DNA of 64,000 bases from Conexibacter woesei Iso977N (GTDB lineage: Bacteria; Actinomycetota; Thermoleophilia; Solirubrobacterales; Solirubrobacteraceae). Made by a program: the position numbers and the translations under genes. This document shows, piece by piece, positions 39,400-48,547 of this stretch. The stretch lies in contig NZ_AUKG01000002.1 in NCBI RefSeq assembly GCF_000424625.1, forward strand, positions 310,001-374,000. Direction: 5' to 3'. The first letter of the stretch is position 1. Every line of letters starts with the position of its first letter. The notes beneath the pieces are model-generated. The model saw nothing but the letters and a program-made list of their open reading frames with translations, searched no databases and was not told the DNA's origin.

Positions 39400-40421
39400 A
39401 CCTCCCCATGGCCCCCAGCCCCACTGGTTCCCCGGCCCTCACGGCCGACGAACGTAGCGCGCTGACCGCAGAGGTTCGCGCGCTCGCACAAGAGCGCAAC
39501 GCAGTCATCCTGGCGCACAACTACCAGGTACCCGAGGTCCAGGACGCCGCGGACTACGTCGGCGACTCGCTCGGGTTGAGCCGCCAGGCGGCCGCCGCCG
39601 ACGCCGACGTGATCGCCTTCTGCGGCGTCCACTTCATGGCCGAGACGGCGTCGATCCTGTCGCCGCAGAAGACCGTGATCATCCCGGACCTCGACGCCGG
39701 CTGCTCGCTCGCCGACTCGATCACCCCGGACCAGCTGCGCGCCTGGCAGGCCAGGCACCCCGGCGCGGTGACCGTCATGTACGTCAACACGACGGCCGAG
39801 ACCAAGGCGCTGACCGACTACTGCGTGACGTCGTCCAACGCCGTCAAGGTCGTCGAGCACATCCGCGCCGAGCACGGGACGGACGTCCCGATCCTGTTCG
39901 GCCCGGACATGTGGCTCGGCGCGTACGTCGCCAAGGAGCTCGGGCTGAACGGCTCCGGGACCTTCCACGTGTGGGACGGCGAGTGCCACGTGCACGCGGG
40001 GATCCGGCCGGACGACATCACCGCCGTGCGCGCCGCCCACCCGGACGCGGAGTTCCTCGTGCACCCGGAGTGCGGCTGCACGACGCAGGTCATGGAGTAC
40101 GTGGCGTCCGGCGACATCGCCACCGAGGGCGTGCACATGCTCTCGACCGGCGGGATGCTCGACTACGCGCGCGAGCACGCGGGCCACGGCGGCGCCGCGA
40201 TCATGGCGACCGAGACCGGCATGCTGCACCAGCTGCGCATGGCCGCGCCGGACGTCGACTTCATCGCCGCCAACGAGCGCGCGTCGTGCAAGTACATGAA
40301 GATGATCACGCTGCCGAAGCTGCGCGACGCGCTGCGCGACCTGAGCGGCGAGGTCAGGGTCGACCCGGCGCTGGCCGAGCGGGCGCGCGTGCCGATCGAG
40401 CGCATGGTCGCGATCGGCTAG
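39396..40421 (+). CDS. nadA: Quinolinate synthase
   Basis: NadA condenses iminoaspartate with dihydroxyacetone phosphate to quinolinate, using a [4Fe-4S] cluster. The 341-residue protein contains AVILAHNYQVPEVQDAADYV, AFCGVHFMAETASIL, VVEHIRAEHG and the cluster-binding HPECGCTTQV and ANERASCKYMKMI. It starts within the nadC stop codon. Because nadB is not adjacent, the iminoaspartate source must be encoded elsewhere (L-aspartate oxidase or aspartate dehydrogenase). Confidence 0.96.
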   Translation: MNLPMAPSPTGSPALTADERSALTAEVRALAQERNAVILAHNYQVPEVQDAADYVGDSLGLSRQAAAADADVIAFCGVHFMAETASILSPQKTVIIPDLDAGCSLADSITPDQLRAWQARHPGAVTVMYVNTTAETKALTDYCVTSSNAVKVVEHIRAEHGTDVPILFGPDMWLGAYVAKELGLNGSGTFHVWDGECHVHAGIRPDDITAVRAAHPDAEFLVHPECGCTTQVMEYVASGDIATEGVHMLSTGGMLDYAREHAGHGGAAIMATETGMLHQLRMAAPDVDFIAANERASCKYMKMITLPKLRDALRDLSGEVRVDPALAERARVPIERMVAIG

Positions 40422-40432
40422 AGGCCGCGCCC

Positions 40433-41077
40433 GTGGCCTTCGGCGGCTTCCCGTCCGCGGCGTTCGCCTGGTTCTCGGACTTGGCGGACAACAACAACCG
40501 GGACTGGTTCACCGCGCACCGCGACACGTATGACAACGCGGTGCGCGGTCCGCTGACCGAGTTGTTGGAGGAGTTGGCCTCCGGCGCGCCGGTGTGGATC
40601 GCGCGGCCGAACCGGGACATCCGGTTCTCGAAGGACAAGTCGCCGTACAAGACGCGCGCGTACGGGACGATCGACGGCAGGTTGTACGCCGAGCTGTCGC
40701 CCGACGGGCTGTTCGCCGGGACCGGCGCCTACGGGATGGACCGCGGCCAGCTCGACCGGTTCCGCCAGGCGGTGGACGACCCCACGAGCGGCGGGGAGAT
40801 CGAGTCGATCATCGGCTCGCTCGACGCCGCGGGCATCGAGACCTGGGGCGAGTCGCTGAAGACCGCACCCCGCGGCTACCCCCGCGACCACCCACGCGCG
40901 ACGCTGCTGCGCCACAAGATGCTCATCTGCGGCGCACGCCTGGCGCCGGACCAGCAAGCCGGTATCGGCCGCGAGGTGGCGCTCTCCCACCTCACCGAGA
41001 CCTGGACCGCCTCAACACCCCTCCTCGCCTGGCTCGACACCCACGTCGGCCCACCCGACGAACCCCGCCGCCGCTGA
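40433..41077 (+). CDS. DUF2461-family protein
   Basis: A 214-residue protein with the DUF2461 signatures WFSDLADNNNRDWFTAHRDT, then RPNRDIRFSKDKSPYKTRAY and GLFAGTGAYGMDRGQLDRFR, and DHPRATLLRHKMLI near the C-terminus. The family (about 220 residues) is widespread but has no known function. The GTG start at 40433 lies 11 nt after the nadA stop, and TAGAGG lies 8 nt before it. Confidence 0.8.
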   Translation: MAFGGFPSAAFAWFSDLADNNNRDWFTAHRDTYDNAVRGPLTELLEELASGAPVWIARPNRDIRFSKDKSPYKTRAYGTIDGRLYAELSPDGLFAGTGAYGMDRGQLDRFRQAVDDPTSGGEIESIIGSLDAAGIETWGESLKTAPRGYPRDHPRATLLRHKMLICGARLAPDQQAGIGREVALSHLTETWTASTPLLAWLDTHVGPPDEPRRR

Positions 41078-41081
41078 CCCC

Positions 41082-41209
41082 CTCGGCAGACGCGCCTCGT
41101 CGCCGCCGATGGCTCGGTTGCTGCGGGGCGGTCGCCTGCATTGGTCGCGCTGGCGTTTCGCAACCGGTGCGTGGTCGTCTCTGGCGTGGCATCTCGCCGC
41201 GCTCTCCGC
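41082..41209. repeat. Copy A of a dispersed 128-bp intergenic repeat
   Basis: This stretch, starting 5 nt after the DUF2461 stop, aligns without gaps to 51662-51789. About three quarters of the first 96 positions are identical, and the last 11 (GCGCTCTCCGC) match exactly. Conserved blocks include CTCGG(C/T)AGACGCG, TGCGGGGCGGTCG, TCGCAACC and TGCGTGGTCG. It occupies the gap between two convergent genes. Its nature is unknown. Confidence 0.6.
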
Positions 41210-41233
41210 GGCGAGGCGGTCCGGAGGCGCGGT

Positions 41234-41923
41234 TCAGCAGCCGTCCGGGCCGCAGGCGTCGCCTTCGGCGACGACCTGGATGGCCGGGTGGGACTCGGAC
41301 CAGCCGTGGTTGAGGAACTGCAGCAGGACGGTGGGGTCCTGGGCCCCGGAGGCGCCGTATTTGCGGTCGATCACGAAGCAGGGGACGGCGGAGATGCCGG
41401 CGTTCTGCGCGTCGCGCTCGTCGGCGCGGACCTCTTCGGCGAAGCGCTCGGTGAGCAGGACCTCGCGCACCGACTCCTCCGGGAGGCCGACCTCGGTGCC
41501 GAGCGCCAAGAGCGTGTCGTGGTCGCTCACCAAAGCGTTCTCGGTGAAGTACGCGTGCATCAGCCGCTCCTTCATCTCGACCTGCAGCCCGTGCTCGGCG
41601 GCGAGGTGGATCAGGCGATGGCCGTCGAACGTGTTGCCGGACCGAATGCCCGACAGCTTCATCTCGATCCCGTCGTCGGCAGCAACGGCGGTCAGCTGCG
41701 CGTCCATCTGCTCGACCTGCTCGACGGTCCGGCCGTACTTCTTGGCGATCAGCTCGACGTGCGACTCGTCGCGCGACGCGGGCGCGCTCGGGTCCAGCTC
41801 GAACGAGCGCCACGTCACGTTGACCTCATCGGCGTGCGGGAACTCGGCCAGCGCCTGCTCCATGCGCTTCTTGCCGACGTAGCACCACGGGCACGCGATG
41901 TCCGACCAGATCTCGAGCTCCAT
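41234..41923 (-). CDS. DsbA-family oxidoreductase, FrnE-like
   Basis: This 229-residue thioredoxin-fold protein has an N-terminal CPWC redox motif (IWSDIACPWCYVGKKRMEQA) and the helical insertion and C-terminal cis-Pro segment (ISAVPCFVIDRKYGASGAQD) of the FrnE/2-hydroxychromene-2-carboxylate isomerase-like DsbA group. It lacks a signal peptide, so it acts in the cytosol, perhaps in redox stress or polyketide chemistry. Three C-terminal cysteines include CGPDGC. ATG 41923 is 7 nt after TACCCT, a leaderless arrangement. Confidence 0.88.
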   Translation of the reverse strand: MELEIWSDIACPWCYVGKKRMEQALAEFPHADEVNVTWRSFELDPSAPASRDESHVELIAKKYGRTVEQVEQMDAQLTAVAADDGIEMKLSGIRSGNTFDGHRLIHLAAEHGLQVEMKERLMHAYFTENALVSDHDTLLALGTEVGLPEESVREVLLTERFAEEVRADERDAQNAGISAVPCFVIDRKYGASGAQDPTVLLQFLNHGWSESHPAIQVVAEGDACGPDGC

Positions 41924-41945
41924 GCCTTCGAGGGTAGGACGTCGC

Positions 41946-42851
41946 TCAGCGCAGGAACCGCGTCAGCTTCGCGGCGACCTCGTCCGGCGCCTCCTCGGCC
42001 TGATGGTGCCCGGAGTCGACGGCGTCGGCGAGCAGCTCGACGACGGGGGAGACCCACGGGCGCCAGAGCGGGATCGGCTCGCCGTACAAGTCATACATGT
42101 CGTCGCCCGACGACCACAGCACCAACGTGGGGCACGCCACGCGCCGCCCCGCCTCGCGGTCCGCCGCGTCGTGCTCGCGGTCGATCGTCAGCCCCGCGCG
42201 GTAGTCCTCGCACATCGCGTGGATCACGGCGGGATCGCGCAGCGCGTCCTGCAGCTCCGCCCACGCCTCGCGCCCCATGACCTCCGGGCCCGCGACGCGG
42301 TACCACCACGTCGGGTCGCGGCCGATCACGGTCTCCGCCGGCTTGTCGGTCTGGCCCATGAACCACCAGTGCCACCAGGACGCCGCGAACTCCGCGTTGA
42401 CGCGCTCCAGGTGCTCGATCACCGGCAGCCCGTCCATGACCACCAACTTGCTCACGCGCTCCGGCCAGTCCATCGCCGCCCGGAACGCGACCAGCGCCCC
42501 GCGGTCGTGCCCCACGACCGCGAACCGCGCGTCATCACCACCAACAACGCGATCGACCACCCCAACGACATCGCCCGCCAGCGCCCGCTTCGACGCCTGC
42601 GCATGCGCAGGCTCATCCCGCGGCGCGCGCGAGCGCCCGTAGCCGCGCAGGTCCGGCACGACGACCCGGAACCCCTCCGCCGCGAGCAGCCCCGCGACGC
42701 GCCACCACGTCGCGCCCGTCCGCGGATGCCCGTGCAACAGCACGACGACGTCCCCGCCCTCCGGACCGCCGACCCGGACCCGGCTCGTCACGCCCTCGCC
42801 GAGATCGACGTCCTCGCTCGCGAACCCCTCGAAGAACACGCCCCGGACCAT
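41946..42851 (-). CDS. Alpha/beta hydrolase, haloacetate-dehalogenase-like
   Basis: A 301-residue hydrolase with LLHGHPRTGATWWRVA, VVPDLRGYGRSR, and a nucleophile elbow GHDRGALVAF where Asp takes the nucleophile position, as in haloacetate (fluoroacetate) dehalogenases and epoxide hydrolases. The segment FAASWWHWWFMGQTDKPAET matches the WHWFF region of dehalogenases. The C-terminal HHQAEEAP histidine completes the triad. Dehalogenase activity is only suggested, since many members hydrolyse esters or epoxides. Confidence 0.8.
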   Translation of the reverse strand: MVRGVFFEGFASEDVDLGEGVTSRVRVGGPEGGDVVVLLHGHPRTGATWWRVAGLLAAEGFRVVVPDLRGYGRSRAPRDEPAHAQASKRALAGDVVGVVDRVVGGDDARFAVVGHDRGALVAFRAAMDWPERVSKLVVMDGLPVIEHLERVNAEFAASWWHWWFMGQTDKPAETVIGRDPTWWYRVAGPEVMGREAWAELQDALRDPAVIHAMCEDYRAGLTIDREHDAADREAGRRVACPTLVLWSSGDDMYDLYGEPIPLWRPWVSPVVELLADAVDSGHHQAEEAPDEVAAKLTRFLR

Positions 42852-42949
42852 GCCCGCCACACGGGCCGGCGACACACGAAAGAAAGCCGTGGAGCAGCAC
42901 GGCGGCCGTACGCCCCCGCGCCGCCGCCGTGCCGCACCGCGGCTTCGAA

Positions 42950-42977
42950 GACCCCGCCGAGCACCTCCGGCGGGATC
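42950..42977 (-). terminator. Hairpin after the TSP3 gene
   Basis: On the minus strand GATCCCGCCG (42977-42968) pairs with CGGCGGGGTC (42959-42950). It lies about 20 nt beyond the TSP3-protein stop. A second hairpin (GCACGGCGGC at 42897-42906 with GCCGCCGTGC at 42923-42932) is close by, before the hydrolase start. Confidence 0.45.
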
Positions 42978-42997
42978 AAGCTTGTTGTAGGACTCGC

Positions 42998-43981
42998 CTA
43001 CTCGCCGTCGTCGACCAGCGCGACCGCGTCGAAGACCGTCGCGCCCGTGTCGTCGGTCGAGAGGGCGGACTCGTGGACCCACGCGCCGGCGTCGAGCGTG
43101 TCGAGGCACGAGGAGTCATCGGACGTCGTGTCGTCGCCCGCGTCGTCGCCGGCGTCATCGTCCGAGTAGTCCGACGACGTGTCATCCGAGGACGCCGCAT
43201 CCTGCGCGCGCACGAAGCGCGCGTCCGAGGCGGCCGGCGTGTCGTCGTCCGACGAGTCATCGGACGACGAATCGTCGCCCGAGTCATCCGACGTGTCATC
43301 GCCCGAGTCGCCCGACGTGTCATCCGAGAACGAGTCGTCGCCCGAGTCGTCCGCCGACGTGTCATCCGACGACGACGTGTCGTCGTCGTACGCCGCCTCG
43401 TAGTCCTCGGTGCCGTTGCACTCCACGGCCGTCGCGTCGTCGACGCCCGCCTTCACGATCTTGCCGGTCGACGCCAAGCGCAGCGTCAGTACCGACCCGT
43501 TGAACGCCACGACCTGCCCGGCGTTCTCGGCGCCGTCGCGGACCCCGTCGTCGTCGGAGTCCGGATCGCCCGGGTCGTTGGCCGTGTTCTGCTCGGCCAG
43601 GTTGTTCAACCCGTCGTGGTCGGCGTCCTCGCGCGCGTCCGGCTTGCCGTCGTGGTCGCTGTCCTTCAGCCCCGGGTTCGTCCCCGCGCGCTGCTCGGTC
43701 GCGTTGTCGAGCCCGTCGTGGTCGAAGTCCTCCGACGCATCGAGGACGCCGTCCTTGTCGGTGTCCTTCTTCTTCGGGTTCGTGTGCGCCCGGTACTCCG
43801 TCAGGTTCGTCAGCCCGTCGCGATCCGGATCGGCCGCGGCGCCCTTGACGTGGTACTTCTTCATGAACGTCTTGGGCAGCTTCGGGGAGGCGCTCTTCTT
43901 CGCGGAAGCGGTCGCGGGGAGCGCGCAGGTGCAGAGCGCGACCGCGCACACGGCGGCCAGGCGGGTGGGGGCGAGAGGCAT
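42998..43981 (-). CDS. Secreted calcium-binding thrombospondin type 3 repeat protein with Ser/Asp-rich tail
   Basis: The 327-residue protein has a signal peptide from ATG 43981 (PTRLAAVCAVALCTCALPAT). Residues about 40-140 are TSP3-like calcium repeats (DPDRDGLTNLTEYRAHTNP, DTDKDGVLDASEDFDHDGLD, DSDHDGKPDARED, DSDDDGVRDGAEN). A small beta-domain follows, and then a long low-complexity Ser/Asp tract (TSSSDDTSADDSGDDSFSD and similar, residues about 200-300). TSP3 repeats bind calcium, and the acidic tract could also do so or act as a stalk. A cysteine pair may occur (EC near 175 and SSC near 300). Function unknown. Confidence 0.82.
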   Translation of the reverse strand: MPLAPTRLAAVCAVALCTCALPATASAKKSASPKLPKTFMKKYHVKGAAADPDRDGLTNLTEYRAHTNPKKKDTDKDGVLDASEDFDHDGLDNATEQRAGTNPGLKDSDHDGKPDAREDADHDGLNNLAEQNTANDPGDPDSDDDGVRDGAENAGQVVAFNGSVLTLRLASTGKIVKAGVDDATAVECNGTEDYEAAYDDDTSSSDDTSADDSGDDSFSDDTSGDSGDDTSDDSGDDSSSDDSSDDDTPAASDARFVRAQDAASSDDTSSDYSDDDAGDDAGDDTTSDDSSCLDTLDAGAWVHESALSTDDTGATVFDAVALVDDGE

Positions 43982-44062
43982 GTTGGCCTCGGAATCGACC
44001 GCCTCACCCGGGCGATTGACCAACGGCGTCCGCCGCTGGCCACTTGTCCGCGCCCGTACTAC

Positions 44063-44443
44063 CTAGTTCTGGGCGATCAGGTCCACGCCGTACTCGGCGA
44101 CGTTCCGGACGACGGGCAGCGAGCCCCTCTTGCGCTCGAACTCGCCGGGCGTGTAGCAGTGCACGTCGGCCGCGCCCGCCATCTCCGCCGCATCCCACAA
44201 GTTGGCCGCCTGGTAGACGCGCTCCAGCCACGGAACACCCGCGAAGTACTCGGAGATCAGGAGCACCACGTACTCCTGGCCGCGCTCGCGCTGGGGCGGC
44301 GCGCCCTGGAGATCCAGGACCCTTGCGCCGCCGACGATGACGCGGGACAGCGGCCAGCGACCATCGACCCGCTGGACGTACCGGCCCAGCTCACGCTCGT
44401 TCAGCATCTCCGCCACCGCAGCCACGACGCGTGACTGTCCCAC
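44063..44443 (-). CDS. Small nucleotidyltransferase-like protein
   Basis: The 126-residue protein resembles MNT/nucleotidyltransferase-domain proteins in its second half (YVVLLISEYFAGVPWLERVY, ADVHCYTPGEFERKRGSLPV, VVRNVAEYGVDLIAQN). The N-terminal GS(x)ARG motif needed for catalysis is not obvious (VIVGGARVLD sits there), so it may be an inactive or variant member. It starts with GTG 44443 without a clear ribosome-binding site. Confidence 0.55.
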   Translation of the reverse strand: MGQSRVVAAVAEMLNERELGRYVQRVDGRWPLSRVIVGGARVLDLQGAPPQRERGQEYVVLLISEYFAGVPWLERVYQAANLWDAAEMAGAADVHCYTPGEFERKRGSLPVVRNVAEYGVDLIAQN

Positions 44444-44492
44444 ACCGCGCGCCGCGGCGCCACTGCTTCCCGAAGAACTACGGGGCCAGACG

Positions 44493-45737
44493 TCAGAACT
44501 CGTCCGCCCCGTGCGGCCCGACGCACGCCACCGCGGCGGCCTCCGGGTCGACCTTCTTGGCGATCGCGGCGACCTCGTCGAACGTCACGGCGTCCAGCGC
44601 CGCGATCGCGACATCCGGATCGATCGACTCGCCGAACACGATCGCCTGGGAGGCCGCGAAGCGCGCGACCGCGTTGGTGTTCTCGAAGGCCAGGACGCGA
44701 CGGCCGGCCGCGTAGGCCCGCGCGCGCTCGACCTCCTCCTCGGTCGGCCCGTCGGCGTGCAGCTCGGCCACGATCTCGCGCATGCGCGCGTAGGCCTCGC
44801 CGGTCTTCGACGACTCCAGGCCCGCGCCCAGCTGCAGGATCGCGGCGTCCGCCAGCGCGTGGTCGACCGCGTAGACCGAGTAGCAGAGCCCGCGCTGCTC
44901 GCGGATCTCGTCGAACAGGCGCGAGCCCATCGAGCCGCCCAGCAGCGTCGAGTAGATCGTCAGCGCGGCGCGCTCCGCCGGATCCGTCGCGTCGATCGAA
45001 GGCGCGTACATGATCCGCAGGTGCGACTGGTTGGAGTCGCGGCGCTCGACCAGCTTCTCCAGCTGCAGCGACGGCGCCGGCTCGAACGCGCTCGGGACGT
45101 CCAGCGTCGGGAAGCGCTCGAACAGCCTGCCCGCGGCGTCGTCCACGTGGTCGACGTTGCCGACCACAAACGCGCCACCGCGCGCGCCCGCCCAGCGGCG
45201 CTCGCGGAACGCGACGATCGCCTCGCGCGAGAACGTGCGCAGGTGCTCCTCCGGCCCCAGGACCGTCCGGCCCAGCGGGTGGTCGCCGAACGCGGCCTTG
45301 TCGATCAGCTCCTCGGCGACCGACGACGGCTGGTCCTTGTAGCGCTGGATCTCCTGGATCACGACGCCGCGCTCCCTGTCGAGCTCCTCGGCGTCGATCA
45401 GCGGGCGCCCGACGAAGTCGGTCAGGAGGTCGATCGCCTCCGGGGCCGCCTCCGCGCGCACGGTGATGTGGAACGCGACGAGGTCGTGCGAGGTGTAGGC
45501 GTTGAGCGTGCCGCCCATGCGCTCGGCGGTCTCGTTGACCTTCTTGTAGTGGTCGAACTTCTCGCCGCCCTTGAACACGAGGTGCTCGAGGAAGTGCGCC
45601 ATGCCGTTCTCCTCGGGCCGCTCGGTCCGGGCGCCGGCGTCGAACGCGACGAGGATCGTGACCGCCCGCGTGCCCGGCAGGGCGATGCGGTGAAGCGGCA
45701 GGCCGTTGGCGAGGGTCTCGCTGGTGATGGAGGGCAC
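44493..45737 (-). CDS. M16-family zinc metallopeptidase (insulinase/processing-peptidase-like)
   Basis: A 414-residue peptidase with the inverted zinc motif HFLEH at residues 48-52 and the downstream zinc-binding Glu in ERGVVIQEIQRYKD. The C-terminal domain shows LLGGSMGSRLFDEIREQRGL, typical of M16B. These proteins act as clamshell dimers. With only one HxxEH unit here, it could be a homodimer or have a partner elsewhere. GTG 45737 is preferred over TTG 45746 because TAGATT lies 7 nt before it (leaderless). It is divergent from ftsE. Confidence 0.9.
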   Translation of the reverse strand: MPSITSETLANGLPLHRIALPGTRAVTILVAFDAGARTERPEENGMAHFLEHLVFKGGEKFDHYKKVNETAERMGGTLNAYTSHDLVAFHITVRAEAAPEAIDLLTDFVGRPLIDAEELDRERGVVIQEIQRYKDQPSSVAEELIDKAAFGDHPLGRTVLGPEEHLRTFSREAIVAFRERRWAGARGGAFVVGNVDHVDDAAGRLFERFPTLDVPSAFEPAPSLQLEKLVERRDSNQSHLRIMYAPSIDATDPAERAALTIYSTLLGGSMGSRLFDEIREQRGLCYSVYAVDHALADAAILQLGAGLESSKTGEAYARMREIVAELHADGPTEEEVERARAYAAGRRVLAFENTNAVARFAASQAIVFGESIDPDVAIAALDAVTFDEVAAIAKKVDPEAAAVACVGPHGADEF

Positions 45738-45813
45738 GAAGCTCAATCTAGCCGGTGCATGGAAGCGTGCAGCAGGCAGGGATCCGGGACGCCACGGCTA
45801 ACGTCGGATCCGT

Positions 45814-46662
<849 letters not shown>

Positions 46663-46678
46663 TTAGCTCAGACTTCCC

Positions 46679-47572
46679 ATGCGCCCTGGCTTCTTCATCA
46701 AGGAGGCGTTCCGCTCGATCTCGCGGAACGCGATCCCGTCCTTCGCCGCGATGGCGTCGGTGCTCGTCACCGTCCTCGTCCTCGGCGTGTTCATCCCGGT
46801 CGTCCAGGCGACGACCGGCGCGGCCAACGAGGTGCGTGGCCGCGTGCTCGTCGACGTGTACCTGAGGTCGGACGCCAAGCCGGCCGACGCCAGCCGCGTC
46901 GAGGCGCTGCTCAAGCGCACCGACCACGTCAAGAGCGTGCAGTACGTCTCCAAGGCCCGGGCGCTGGCCGAGGAGAAGAAGCGCAACCCCGAGGCCTACC
47001 AGCTGCTCGGCACGAACCCGCTGCCGGACACGTTCCGCGTGACCCCGGACGACCCGGACAACGTGCAGAAGCTCCGCGACGTCCTGGCTCCGACCGCCGC
47101 GGCCGGCGGCCGCCAGCCGATCGACGCGTCGATCGACCAGGTCAAGAACCGCAAGGACGAGACCACCAAGATCCTGACCGCGACGCGCGTCGTGAAGCTC
47201 GCGATGGGCGGGCTGGCGGTGCTGCTGGTGATCGCCTCGATCCTCCTGATCTCCAACACGATCCGGCTGTCGCTGTTCTCGCGCCGTCGCGAGGTCGAGG
47301 TCATGAAGCTGGTCGGCGCGACCGACTCGTTCATCCGCTGGCCGTTCGTGATCGAGGGTGTCGTGCTCGGCGGTCTCGGCGGCGTGGCGGCGATCCTGCT
47401 GCTCGGGATCGGCAAGATCGCCCTGCTGGACCCGCTGACCAGCGACTTCGCGCTGATCGCCGCGCCGCAGACGATCGGCTTCGCGCTGCTGGCGATCCTG
47501 CTGCTGGTCGCGAGCGTCGGCGTGAGCGCCGCGGGCTCGAGCCTGTCGCTGCGCAAGTTCCTGCGCGTGTAG
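46679..47572 (+). CDS. ftsX: Cell division protein FtsX
   Basis: This is the membrane subunit of FtsEX: 297 residues with four membrane helices (FAAMASVLVTVLVLGVFIPV; LAMGGLAVLLVIASILLISN; GVVLGGLGGVAAILLLGIGK; ALLAILLLVASVGVSAAGSS) and an extracellular loop of about 120 residues after helix 1 that contacts hydrolase partners. The cytoplasmic coupling segment SRRREVEVMKLVGATDSFIR is conserved. It lies 16 nt after ftsE. Confidence 0.95.
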   Translation: MRPGFFIKEAFRSISRNAIPSFAAMASVLVTVLVLGVFIPVVQATTGAANEVRGRVLVDVYLRSDAKPADASRVEALLKRTDHVKSVQYVSKARALAEEKKRNPEAYQLLGTNPLPDTFRVTPDDPDNVQKLRDVLAPTAAAGGRQPIDASIDQVKNRKDETTKILTATRVVKLAMGGLAVLLVIASILLISNTIRLSLFSRRREVEVMKLVGATDSFIRWPFVIEGVVLGGLGGVAAILLLGIGKIALLDPLTSDFALIAAPQTIGFALLAILLLVASVGVSAAGSSLSLRKFLRV

Positions 47573-47628
47573 AAGCGGTCTGAGCGCAACCGCACAGTCT
47601 GAACGCGGCCGTTCCGTAGGCTTGCGCG

Positions 47629-48507
47629 ATGGCCGTCGCGGAGGAGCTCCAGGTCCAGCACAAGCAGGCCGTCGTCAACGGCGTCCGCCTGCACTACGTC
47701 GAGGCCGGATCCGGCCCGCTGGTCGTGCTGCTGCACGGCTTCCCGGAGTTCTGGTGGTCATGGCGCTCGCAGATCCCGGCGCTGGTCGAGGCGGGCTATC
47801 GCGTGATCGCGCCGGACCAGCGCGGCTACGCGTCGTCCGAGAAGCCGGTCGGCTGGCGCAACTACCGGATCGAGCTGCTCGCGGCCGACGTCGCGGCGCT
47901 GATCCGGGAGGCGGGCGAGGAGCGCGCGTTCGTCGTCGGCCACGACTGGGGCGCGGCGGTCGCGTGGATGGTCGCGACGCTGCACCCGGAGGTCGTCGAG
48001 CGCCTCGCGATCCTCAACGTGCCGCACCCGGACACGATGCAGCGCACGCTGATGCGCAACCCCAAGCAGTTGCTGCACAGCTGGTACATGTTCTTCTTCC
48101 AGCTGCCGTGGCTGCCCGAGCGGCTGCTCGGCTGGGGTGGGCGCGACGCGCTCGCACGCGCCTACGGCGACGCGCGCGAGGGCGCGTTCACCGACGCCGA
48201 CCTGGACCGCTACGTCGAGGCGCTGCGCGGGCCCGAGGGGTTCCGGGGCCCGATCAACTGGTACCGCGCCGCGCTGCGCACGCCGATCGGCCGCGCCCGC
48301 AGGCTGTACCGGCCGATCCCCGCGGAGGTGCTCGTGATCTGGGGTGAGCAGGACCGGTTCCTGATGGCCTCGATGGCGCAGCCGTCGCCGACGCTGGTCC
48401 CGCATGTGCGAGTCGAGCGGCTGCCGAACGCGTCGCACTGGGTCCAGCACGACGAGCCCGAGCGCGTGAACGCGCTGCTCACCGGGTTCTTCGACGCCGC
48501 GGCGTAG
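47629..48507 (+). CDS. Alpha/beta hydrolase, epoxide-hydrolase-like
   Basis: A 292-residue hydrolase with the oxyanion motif HGFPEFWWSWRSQIP, APDQRGYASSEKP and a nucleophile elbow GHDWGAAVAWM, all typical of soluble epoxide hydrolases. The acid and His of the triad lie in VIWGEQDRFL and NASHWVQHDEPE. TAGGCT (47617-47622) is 6 nt before the ATG, so it is likely leaderless. It lies between ftsX and ctp. Confidence 0.87.
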   Translation: MAVAEELQVQHKQAVVNGVRLHYVEAGSGPLVVLLHGFPEFWWSWRSQIPALVEAGYRVIAPDQRGYASSEKPVGWRNYRIELLAADVAALIREAGEERAFVVGHDWGAAVAWMVATLHPEVVERLAILNVPHPDTMQRTLMRNPKQLLHSWYMFFFQLPWLPERLLGWGGRDALARAYGDAREGAFTDADLDRYVEALRGPEGFRGPINWYRAALRTPIGRARRLYRPIPAEVLVIWGEQDRFLMASMAQPSPTLVPHVRVERLPNASHWVQHDEPERVNALLTGFFDAAA

Positions 48508-48547
48508 CGCGGACGCAACAGTCCGACCCCTAGCCTGTGGCGCGACC

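Noticed and set aside
41082-41209. A protein-coding gene on the minus strand of the dispersed repeat
   Set aside because: Both copies keep an open frame and some peptide similarity, but no start codon with a ribosome-binding site is evident, and in this GC-rich DNA open frames are common. It is kept as a repeat.
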